Shown piece by piece: positions 1 to 14,211 of a stretch of DNA of 64,000 bases. How positions within the stretch are numbered: position 1 is the stretch's first letter; each line of letters starts with the position of its first letter. The position numbers and the translations under genes were made by a program. A model generated the notes under the pieces. It searched no databases and was not told where the DNA came from. It saw only the letters and a list, made by a program, of their open reading frames with translations. This stretch comes from Cerrena zonata (lineage: Eukaryota; Basidiomycota; Agaricomycetes; Polyporales; Cerrenaceae), in the NCBI GenBank assembly GCA_038087015.1, contig JASBNA010000032.1, forward strand, positions 310,001-374,000. Reading direction: 5' to 3'.

Positions 1-449
1 GGAGAGTGGTTGACCCAATATTACCTAAGGTGGTCGAGAAATATGAGCATGAAACTAATATGAAAGTTAGGTTTCATACCTGGTGCGCGAAGTTGTGTGA
101 ACGTGAATCCCTCATCCATGTCACTCTTCCTAACGTTCAGAGGAGGTGAGACGGCCTTGTTTCTCAGACCCTCCTCAGCTCCTAGCTGTCGTAGAATATA
201 GCGAGTACGATGCCAGACTGAGATACCAGCACCGACTTCGCTGAAAATAGCGTCGGCCTCGTACAGGTCTACCTTCAGTAGCTTGTTTCCAGCGAAGGTC
301 TGCAGTACGAGAGCTAGAGAAAGCCCGCCTATACCGCCTCCGCTGTGTAAGTGTAAAGCGTAGGGTCAGTTGCCATGTGTATCCGTAGGGAATGGATGTC
401 GGACGCACCAAATTGCAATATGAAGGGGAATTTCGTTGGTAGGAGACAT
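1..449 (-). CDS. FAD-dependent monooxygenase, salicylate hydroxylase-like (5' part, runs off window)
   Basis: Flavin-dependent aromatic hydroxylase of the salicylate/6-hydroxynicotinate monooxygenase type, which uses NAD(P)H and O2. The start at 449 reads MSPTNEIPLHIAI; a 66-nt intron (408..343) then joins to CGGGIGGLSLALVL, the dinucleotide-binding GxGxxG of the FAD-binding Rossmann fold. The following YEADAIFSEVGAGISVW is the usual second FAD contact of this family. A second intron (79..25, 55 nt) precedes GNIGSTTL at the window edge. About 110 residues are visible; the GD(A/S)AH motif and C-terminus lie outside. The family is certain; the substrate cannot be told. It lies directly downstream of a decayed relative on the same strand. 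Confidence 0.88.
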
Positions 450-539
450 TCAAGCTATCAGGTATGTGGACACAGTATGTTACGATGCATCTGCATTCTT
501 ATAGATAATTGTTGCACCCTTGAAATGATACGAAAATGG

Positions 540-1515
540 CAGCACCCATTGTTTACAATTCGGACACTCGACATCGGAACCAAAAGCCAGAGTAACTGCC
601 AAGATTTCTCAGACGGCAAAGCAAACGAAGGACGCGTTTGCACGGCCGTCAGTAAGCACCCTGTCGTTGACATCAAATTCCCCGTAAAGGAAGCATATCC
701 TTACTCACCTGGACGACTGTTTTGGGAAGGGCTATTATACTCTGTGTGACTCCACGTGATATTGGACCAATGGTGACCAGCGCAATCTTTCCCATATAGT
801 GATGTAGTGATTTGAGTAGGGGTTCGATGATGAACTGGGAACGCTCTATACAGTCTGGAATGGGACATTCAACTCCGATGGGAACGAAGCAGTACCTGAA
901 GGCAAGTAAATGACAATACCAATACGATGTCAGTGTACCAATACCTCTCCCAACCTCACCCTTGCTGCATCCCAAGCCTCATCAAGCATTTGTCTATAAC
1001 GGAAGCTCCATGCGTCTTGAATCTCCCATGCCACTTTATCTATCTGATCTTTACCGCCAGCATGAACCTTCTCAATGTCTGAGATGTGGGGTGAAGTCTG
1101 GGGGAATTCCATGAGACCATCGGTCTTGATAGTCTTGCTGGTAGCGTCCCAGGCGACGGGCTTGCGGATCTCGTCATATACATTGAGAACCTCAATAGTG
1201 TTGTGCGTGTTGAGCGAAGACTTGGCAGGAATGTGACTAAGAATGAGAGCATCCCGCAAGAATGAATATGTGAATAGGTACGTAAACAGTTAACGGGCTA
1301 TCGTTCACCTTTACAACTTGTCCAGTATTCGCTCTAAGGTGAGGTGTAATAGGGTGAGCCTGATCATCATGGGCTGAGGCTCGAATCTGAGACGGGATGT
1401 ACCGCACACCATCTCCGAGCACATCAACTTGACCTTCTGCGAATTGTGGGCGGGAAGAATTTGCCTGAGAGACCATTAATTCAGAATGCACATCGCCAGT
1501 GTTCAGTGTAGCCAA
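540..1515 (-). pseudogene. Relic of the C-terminal half of an FAD monooxygenase
   Basis: Two blocks on the minus strand resemble the C-terminal half of salicylate hydroxylase-like enzymes. Block 1 (about 1515-1310) contains HDDQAHPITPHLRANTGQ, which aligns with the family motif GDAAHAMTPHLGAGAGQ but has lost the Gly-Asp that contacts FAD. Block 2 (about 1255-960) contains DALILSHIPAK and VLNVYDEIRKPVAWDA, matching the family's 'ALxLxRLL...LxxYdeiRrPfa'. The intron between them has a good donor (GTGAAC) but ends in GCGG near 1254-1257 where an AG acceptor is expected. No N-terminal FAD domain is found upstream. Further coding-looking sequence continues to about 540 with no assignable end. Interpreted as a pseudogene; a divergent live gene cannot be excluded. 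Confidence 0.6.
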
Positions 1516-2105
1516 GATAGTATCCTAGAATACATGCACTTCGACCAAACTAACGGACGGTAGTCCCGATCATGATTCTTCGCCAATTCTAAGACACCTT
1601 TGATGTACAATGCTTCAGTGCATAGAGGGATTATATTTGCGCTTGAAGCGGAAATCGTCATCGTTAGTAAAAGCACGAGTCTACTCAGGATGTCAGAAAT
1701 GGTGCTGAATATTAGATCATTAGATTGTTCCTACATACGATACAATTTCATTACACTAAGTAAGATACTGATGATAGAAATGTACCTTCCGTGACAAACT
1801 TCTACACCATAGATATGGAGCATGGAAGTAATAAAGGAAGGAGATTGCTATCGCACTTTTATCCACTTCAGAAGTTGCGGTGAGAACATTTGCCGCTACG
1901 TCTGTACACAAAGGTGCGATAAAGATGAGGAATGAGATAAAGAGAAGTTACCTATGTCAAACACATAAAACCGATGGTCTTGAATAAATGTTTATTGAAA
2001 AGTTGGGATTGAGTTGGAACTTGGAAGCAAGGAACAATTGGACGCGGTCGTAAACGCCGGGATTATAACTGACTTTTAGGGCGGAGCTTGATCGGAGTTT
2101 GATGT

Positions 2106-2139
2106 CGCGTCGCGTCGCGTACTACGGCCCAGAACGCGT
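2106..2139. promoter_or_regulatory. Cluster of MluI-cell-cycle-box-like sites upstream of MSH2
   Basis: Three tandem CGCGT pentamers occupy 2106-2120 and a perfect ACGCGT lies at 2134-2139, about 137-170 nt before the MSH2 start codon. ACGCGT is the MBF (Mbp1/Swi6) binding site that drives G1/S transcription in fungi. The rest of the 1516-2275 intergenic stretch shows no convincing coding sequence. That the sites act on MSH2 is inference from position. Confidence 0.5.
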
Positions 2140-2275
2140 CCGAGTGTCAGTGTGAACGTAATTAGCAGCGAGGACTACACGTCCCTACCTTCTTCACAAT
2201 TCCCTACATCAAAGACCGAATTGAACACTAACATTCAAGTGGTTAAACAAAAGAAAACACCTTGTTTTCCATAAC

Positions 2276-5200
2276 ATGGCTTTGATGTATGGCAAGGAAA
2301 AGGATGCCGACTATGAAATCGGTATGTTGGGTACCTAATCTGTCCATTGTCCTGGGTCTGAGATTAGTGCAGATAATGCCTCTCATCCTGGTTTCTGCAG
2401 CTTCTTCGCAAAATTACCACCAAAGTCTCCAGAGACCGGAACAATTCGGTTATTTGATCGAAGTGAATACTATTCTATGCATGGACCGGATGCGCTCTAT
2501 GTCGCAGCTCATGTCTATCATACGAACACCGTAATTAAATATCTCGGTCCTGGAGGGCGAGATGGACTTCCCAGTGTCACACTGAGCTCCAATAATGCAA
2601 AAACATTCCTTCGAGAGGCACTTACAAGTAAACAGCTGAAAGTTGAAATATGGGTACCTGAAGCTGGTCAAGGCAAGCGTGCCACCAAATTTCGTTTGGA
2701 AAAAGAAGTATGAATTCTTGGTTAACTAAGATTAATTGACATTGACTTTGTATCTGTAGGCTTCTCCCGGCAATCTACAAGCTGTGGAAGATATGCTCTT
2801 TGTTAACTCGGACATAACCTCAGCACCCATCGTCATATCAATTAAAATTGCTTCTTCAGCAGGTGCTTCAGGCTTACCCGCCAAAGCAAAAACCAAGACT
2901 GTTGGTATTGCATTTGCAGATACAAGTGTTCGGGAACTGGGTGTCGCCGATTTCCCAGACAACGACCTTTTTTCTAATACTGAGGTGAATTTGGTCCTTA
3001 TATCTATCACTTCGCGCTCGTCTAACTAGCCCTTTATTTGAGACCCTGATAATTCAACTGGGAGTCAAAGAAGCTATTATTCCAACGGGAACTGCCTCAG
3101 GTAATACTGATCGAGACCATGAGTTAAAGAAGTTGAAAGACGTTTTGGAGCGCTGTGGCGTTGTCCTTACCGAGCGAAAACCGAGTTAGTATTTTTAAAG
3201 CTCATTCCCTATGAACGTGTCTCATCTTTTCTAGGCGAGTTTAATTCAAAAAGCATAGCAGATGATTTGCCCCAGCTGCTAAACCCTAGTTCTGTTGCGT
3301 CTTCGTCAGCCGCTGTGGATGCAGCGAAGGCTATTCGTAAGGGAATTTGATACCATCATTTTTGTCATCATTAAAATACGATCCCGTTTCTAGCTCAGCT
3401 TAGTTTACCTGTTGCACCTTCCGCCCTAGCGGCATTGATCTCCTACCTCTCGCTTCTTGCCGATCCTTCCAACAGAGGCACATTCACAATCCGTACCCAT
3501 GACTTGACACAGTTTATGCGTCTGGATGCAAGTGCTCTTCGGGCTCTGAACCTCACAGACGGGCCAGGAACAGGTGTATGTATTTCTAAATCCGAGAAAT
3601 ATAGTATACTAATGAAGTTTTCATAGGGAGCCAATAAGAACACAACGCTTTATGGTCTGCTGAATAAGTGCAAGACTGCTCAGGGCTCCCGGCTGCTTGG
3701 AAGCTGGTTGAAGCAGCCTCTAGTAAATTTGCATGAGATTCGTAAGTGTACTTTTTCTTAGCAACTGTGAATTGATATTAAGAATTTGAACAGGGAAACG
3801 ACAGAACCTTGTGGAGATCTTCGTTGACGATGCTAACTCTCGGCGGACTCTTCAGGTACGAATTTCGTATACTCTCATTTTAACATTCTAAACACGTTTT
3901 TCTATAGGACGAATGTCTTAAGCTCATGCCAGATATGAACCGTATCTGCAAGCGGTTCCAGAAATCGGCAGCATCATTGGAAGACGTCGTTCGTGTTTAC
4001 CAAGCTGTCTTAAAGGTCAGGAAATGTCATACCTCTCGATGGTTCTTATATTAATACACTCAATACTACAACGTACAGCTGGAAAGCTTGATCTCTACCC
4101 TAGAGAATCTCGATGCAAAACAGGAATACAAAGACCTCATCGAGGAACAATTCATTGTTAAACTCAAGGAATTCGATCGCAACCTGTCCAAATACTCCGA
4201 AATGGTTCAACAGACTCTTGACCTTGACGAGCTCGAGAACCATCGATTTGTCATCAAGCCTGAATACGATGAACGTTTACAAGAACTCGCCGGGAAGCTA
4301 GGAGAAATCCGAGATGGGTTAGATGAACAACACCGAAAGACCGGTCGTGATGTCAACCTGGAGTTAGACAAAAAGCTGCACTTGGAGAATTCTCCTACAT
4401 ATGGTTATTGTTTCCGAGTTTCTAAGAATGTGAGCAATCTCGTTTTCTTCCTCACTTGATTATCGACTTTTAATTGTGCGTCGATAGGACTGGGAATCAG
4501 TGACGGGATCCAAGTACATTGAGTTGGGCACGTTGAAGAATGGAGCGTACTTCACTACCAAGACTCTCAAAGAGCTTTCAACCGACTACATGGAAACGAC
4601 CGAAGCATACGCCAAGACCCAACGAGAACTTGTGGTGCATGTAGTGCAAATCGCTGGTATGTATGAACAGTAATCAGGGAAGGGATTTGTTCTGACAAGT
4701 TTATAGCAACCTACGCACCTGTGCTCGAAGAATGGAACACAGTATTGGCTTATTTGGATGTCATCATCAGGTATTGTCGTCTATTACTTTCAAAAGAAAT
4801 ATGACTGAGTTATATCAAGCTTCGCCCATGTGGCGGTGAACGCACCAGAAGCCTATGTGAAGCCCACTGTCCTCGAAAAGGGTGCGTACTTTAGTTCTGT
4901 TGTTGGTTGACATGATCTGATCCATAATTCCAGGTTCCGGGAGTCTTGTGTTGAAAGATGCCCGCCATCCGTGTTTGGAAGTTCAAGACGACGTCAGTTT
5001 CATTCCAAATGATGTGGAAATGATCAAAGACGAGAGCGAGTTCCAAATCATCAGTACGTATCTCTAAACTCCGCATTTTCTCCACAAAACTGATATACCT
5101 TTGAAGCTGGGCCGAATATGGGTGGAAAGAGTACTTACATCCGTCAGGTAAAATCCAAACGACGATATGTAATTGTAATCTGAATATTGATTCTGATTTA

Positions 5201-6323
5201 GGTCGGCGTTATCGCACTTCTAGCGCAAACCGGTAGTTACGTTCCATGCTCTGAGGCCCGTCTGCCAATATTCGATTCGGTATTATGCCGGGTTGGAGCC
5301 GGAGATAGTCAACTTCGCGGTGTTTCGACGTTCATGGCGGAGATGTTAGAAACCGCGAGCATTCTCAAGGTAAAGACGGATAGTCTGTCTTTCCATGACC
5401 TTTATTTATGCACTATTTCAGAGTGCTACAAAAGACTCTTTAGTCATCATTGATGAGTTGGGTCGAGGTAAGGTTATGGGTCCATATAATATTGAGATAA
5501 AGCTCATTTTTGCTGTGTAGGAACATCAACCTATGACGGATTCGGAATTGCGTGGGCGATCTCCGAGTCAGTTCTAACTCTATTCTGTCAGTATAGATCT
5601 TCTACTTACCCTTTGGTCTAGGCATCTCGCTTCCGAGATTCACGCTTTCTGTCTATTCGCCACTCACTTCCACGAGCTAACTGCATTGGATCAACAAATC
5701 TCGCACGTGAAGAACCTCCATGTAGTTGCGCATGTGTCAACCTCGGATGATACTAGGAAGGAGAAAGATATAACCTTGTTGTACCGTGTTGAACCTGGTG
5801 GGTGACCTTCGTGATCAGGCTTCTAGTGTCCACTAAACCGCTTTGATGCGGTACTAGGTGTTTGTGACCAGAGTTTCGGTATTCACGTAGCCGAGCTTGC
5901 CAATTTCCCAGAAAATGTCGTGAAGGTGAGATCGTTGTTAACAATGTCTATTTTTAACTCATGTTTTCCTCTAGTTGGCAAGACGCAAAGCCGACGAACT
6001 GGAAGATTTCAACACTGGTAAGCACAGAGCGGTTCCCATTGTCTAGTAGCTAGCTCACTTCGCCGACAGATGAAGGTCACGATGAGTCGAATTTCACTCC
6101 AGAAGTCATTGAGGAAGGTACCAAACTCGTTGAGGAAATCTTGAAAGACTGGTCATCACAGCTTTCAACCCAAGATGGAGAAGATGTCGTAATGGCAGAT
6201 GATGGTGTGGATGAAAACGACCCAGCAATACAACTTCAAGCGCTCCAAACTTGTTTTGGGAAGTACCAGTCAAGAATCGAGTCTAACCCATGGGTTCGGC
6301 ATTTGATTACATCCCTTGGCTAG
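2276..6323 (+). CDS. MSH2: DNA mismatch repair protein MSH2
   Basis: MutS homolog that pairs with MSH6 or MSH3 in the nucleus to recognise mismatches and small loops and to start excision. About 960 residues can be read across roughly 21 introns, close to the yeast length (964). The N-terminal mismatch-binding domain reads [20 protein letters not shown]; the connector contains [13 protein letters not shown]. The ATPase is complete: Walker [14 protein letters not shown] (about 5110-5145), signature [11 protein letters not shown], Walker [12 protein letters not shown] (about 5432-5468, with an intron directly after the last Gly), then [13 protein letters not shown] and [11 protein letters not shown]2 lacks the Phe-x-Glu of MSH6, as expected. 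The ATG at 2276 gives [15 protein letters not shown]; an in-frame ATG at 2285 is an alternative. The stop is TAG at 6321-6323. The 3' end faces the manganese peroxidase gene across 282 nt. Confidence 0.97.
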
Positions 6324-6605
6324 ATTTACACACCTGACATCTTAGTTACCTTTGCTATGATCTGTTACCGCTTTGCTCAATGCTTTGTTTTCTTGATACT
6401 GACTGATACTCTCATGTATACGATGATGCTGATGCAATATATAATGATTGAAGAAAAATGATCCTATGCCGTACAATACATCCGATGAAACTTTACAAAC
6501 CGAGCGCACTGACGATTCTAAAGATGTGCTTCTAAAAACTGTTTATGAAGGGGGGCTGCAGGACAAATTATTAGCGATGAGTTGAGCACATTGATGAATA
6601 GGAAC

Positions 6606-11102
<4,497 letters not shown>

Positions 11103-11524
11103 ATGTCTTAGTATGTTTTATTTTATCTCTGCTATTCTAAACACTCCCTACATGTATTATTACAGCCAAATCTTTGGTCGTGCCATCAAAAACGAGTACC
11201 TCGCTCTCGGTACTCTTCTGACAACTGTCGGAGTTGCCCTCTCTGCGTCTGGTGGCAAGAAGGACACCCATGTGCCTGCTTCAGGCTCTGGAAAGCCCAC
11301 TTTGGAGCAGGTCAAGGACACTGTGAAGTACACCGCTAGCTCAAGGTATGTTCGTGTGCTTTGTTGAACCATCAATCACTCTGACCGAATCGTTACAGTG
11401 AAGAGGAGGAATTGTATGTGCCCAAGACTTTCTATTGCATTGTGAATGAACTATCGACAACTGACCAGGATGAACAGTATCAAGAAATTCATCGCAGGAC
11501 GCGGAGAAAGATTCAAAACACTAG
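11103..11524 (+). CDS. ATP19: Mitochondrial ATP synthase subunit k, with an apparent one-base frame break
   Basis: Small single-span inner-membrane subunit of F1Fo ATP synthase, involved in dimer stability. Four exons: 11103-11110 (ATGTCTTA), 11166-11345, 11399-11413 and from 11478. They read MSYQIFGRAIKNEYLALG, one hydrophobic helix (TLLTTVGVALSAS), then a linker and SSSEEEEFIKKFIA. After FIKKFIA the frame runs on as GRGERFK for a long unlikely tail. The neighbouring frame instead gives DAEKDSKH and a stop at 11522-11524, the expected acidic/Lys end of the family. The switch needs one base fewer in the GG at 11497-11498. No splice site resolves it. Family call is strong; the C-terminus is uncertain. 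Confidence 0.85.
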
Positions 11525-11945
11525 TAGATTTGCTGACCTCGCTTTGCACGCTTGGTATCATTACGCTTGCCACATATAATCCAACGTTGCAATACTTTCT
11601 TCCTCTCCCTCTAGACTGTGTGATATTTAGCAAGCAAATCCTATGTATTACAGTCCTAAGACTCTTCGCAAGATTGTGGTGAGGTGTCACGATTTGACGT
11701 CAACTTTAAAGTTAGCCAATTGAGACATGAAGGCCGCACGGTCGGTGATCATAGCATCTTAACCTTCGACTTCAACTTCTCCGCTCGCTTTCGCACCTCC
11801 GTAGCCATTGGCAACCATCTCATTCATTTCAAACACCACATTCACTGTCCTTGAATATTGAATCTTTGAATCTTGGCTCCTACATATCGAATGCTCAATC
11901 TACGACACTCTTTACGATAAATCCAGCATACATACCCGTCCCGTC
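11525..11945. other. Intergenic, ATP19 3' side and promoter of the DUF4048-like gene
   Basis: 420 nt with pyrimidine-rich tracts close to 11760-11940, as is usual ahead of agaricomycete start codons. No further gene was seen. Confidence 0.4.
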
Positions 11946-13734
11946 ATGTCCACTTCGTTAACTTCATCTGTTCCTCGACCACTTCAACTCGTAGATGGGA
12001 ACGTACCTTCATCAATAATCACGCCAACAACAGTAGACTCGCCTTCTCGCACGAGTTATCCAACACCTCTATCACCGACTAGTGCTAGTGTGTCTACGCC
12101 GACGTCATCTAAAAGGCCTGCTTCGGAAAATCCTCGACGTCAATCCTCAATCTCATACTATTCGAGTGATCACACTCGAGTCCTTGACTTGCGCTCTCCT
12201 ACTAGTCCTTCGAGCTTCACGTTTGCTTCATTGCCATCATCATCGGTACGAAGGAGTAACTCACTTGGTGTAAAGAGGGGACAGAGGGCTAGCGACGTGT
12301 TGAGAGCCAAAGGCGATCGAAGAAGTTTGGGACTGAGTTTAGAGAATCTTAATGGAGAGGCTATAGTTGAACGTCCTCCGTTAACATTGACCGAGAAGTG
12401 CGTATATCCGTCTCGTGAAACTCTTAGACCAAGTCAAATTGACTTGCTCAACTTATTTGTATAGGCATGCCGATCTTCTCAGCTTCATAGCTCAGAAGGA
12501 AGCCAAGTGTATGGAACTTCGTACCCAGCTAGCTATCCATGAAGGAGAACTGAAAGATCTCAAACGTAAATGGGAACGCATCGTCAGTAGAGGAATGGAC
12601 CGCGCATACAACTCCCCTTCTACTTCCATAACTTCGCCTTCACAACCAAGTGCTACAGGCAATGGAGCCATGCTGGACGGTATCAAGGAAGGCGTTCAAG
12701 AAGTTGGTCGATTATTAGCTTCCGGGCTAGGACCTACACCTACTTCTGAAGTATTCCCTGGTGTTGCGGGTGTTTCTCGAGCGTCGGTAGCTCCTGCGTT
12801 GAAGAAAGCAAGACACTTGAACACGCAAAGTGTCAGCTCTGTCTCCACTGCGGAGACATCCTTCACGTCAAACTCTGGTTCGTCGGCGCAGAGATTATCA
12901 CAATCCTCTGCTTCCTCCCTTGGTTCAATTGAAGACGAAGAGCCACACATTGTGTTAGAGGAAGACGAGACAAGACGATACATGAACCTAACAGATAGCC
13001 CAATCATGTCCAATATCTCCATCTCCCCATCCAGCGAGATCCCTTCAGCGAAGTTACTCCGACGTCGCTCAAGGGAAGTACCGAAATCACCTCTCTCCCC
13101 TGTCGATGATATCCCCGACAAAAAGAGACTGTCAGCGTCTAAGAGAAGTAGTGCAGGGATGGCCCCGGCCTCGTCAATTCCCGGTATCGGTTCCCTAGGG
13201 ATGTTTGGCAGTGTCGGGACTTCGATGGGCAAGAAGTGGGAGAGAATTCAGAAAGGCGAGACGTGAGTTCTAACACCTTCTATCTTTCAATCATTATACC
13301 CCGGAAGATTTTTCTGACTGATGCTTTGATTGTGTTTTGACAGATTCACAAAGTCGCAAAAACGTGCATCGTTACTCCTTTCTGACATGTCACAGTCTTT
13401 CTTCGCTGCCCTTGCTTCACCTACTGTACCCCAAACACCTAACAGCACATCCTCTTCCTCGAAACGTAATGGTCGTCATACATCCACTCCATCCATTTCC
13501 ATCTCGTCAAATCCCTTCCTAGCTACCTTGTCACCGATATCACCCCTGCCTTCCCCTGAACCACTCTCCTCGAATTCAGGTTCACTTCTTGATGATGAAC
13601 TTGAAGAGAGCGAAAGACGGAACGAGAGAGCCTTGGGCGAAGTCATGGTACCCAACGTAGTATCTACAAGCTCAAGCAAACCTGCAGAACAGAAATCCCT
13701 ACTGGATGATGATGACGACGATTGGAACTGGTGA
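11946..13734 (+). CDS. Ser-rich, DUF4048-like cytoplasmic protein with acidic WNW C-terminus
   Basis: Predicted protein of 546 residues from three exons (11946-12397, 12465-13262, 13344-13734). The N-terminal 130 residues are Ser/Thr/Pro-rich and probably disordered. A conserved-looking core follows: RRSLGLSLENLNG, then a helical stretch HADLLSFIAQKEAKCMELR and LAIHEGELKDLKRKWERIV, which suggests a short coiled coil. The rest is low-complexity Ser until KKWERIQKGETFTKSQKRA. The last residues are Leu-Leu, six Asp, then WNW and the stop. The overall shape matches the fungal DUF4048 family, a call I make from memory of the core motif and not from a search. The terminal acid-WxW peptide resembles ligands of delta-COP. 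There is no signal peptide or membrane span. Confidence 0.7.
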
Positions 13735-14211
13735 TTGACGTGTAGCGTGGTGATAATGATGAAGGATGAATGACATTTGTGTACGTTATGTTTCCTGGTG
13801 CCCGGGAGGCATTTGTTACAGTTCTTGATTCGTAATACCTTTTTTGTTTTGTTCCCTACTTGCATTGCATTTGTTTTGTTGTTCATTAGCTTACGAGTTC
13901 ATATTTTGTTTGGATCGGAGATGTGGATGTTTAGTTGTCCATGTTACACACGCACTCTTTTTAATTGCATTGTCATGACTATTTCTGTGAACTTTCTGTG
14001 GAGGTCGAGGATTATGACGGTGTTGCCAGCTGGGATAGTTATCTGGTTATTTATGCCAATTTGGCAGCGTGCCTGAGATTGACTTGTCTACGTCTTGGAT
14101 AGTCGCAAAATAATATAAACAGTGAGGTAGAAGATTATAATGAAGGGATATCGTTTGGTTACAATACAGTTCCGTTTGAGGCGGTATATCAGAGTAATGG
14201 GTCGAAATATT
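13735..14211. other. Convergent 3' intergenic stretch
   Basis: 477 nt between two converging genes. AT-rich with T-runs near 13840-13910 that would suit polyadenylation. Nothing else seen. Confidence 0.35.

Noticed and set aside
1600..1794. 64-codon frame upstream of MSH2
   Set aside because: Random-looking composition and no conserved motif; lies in the promoter region.
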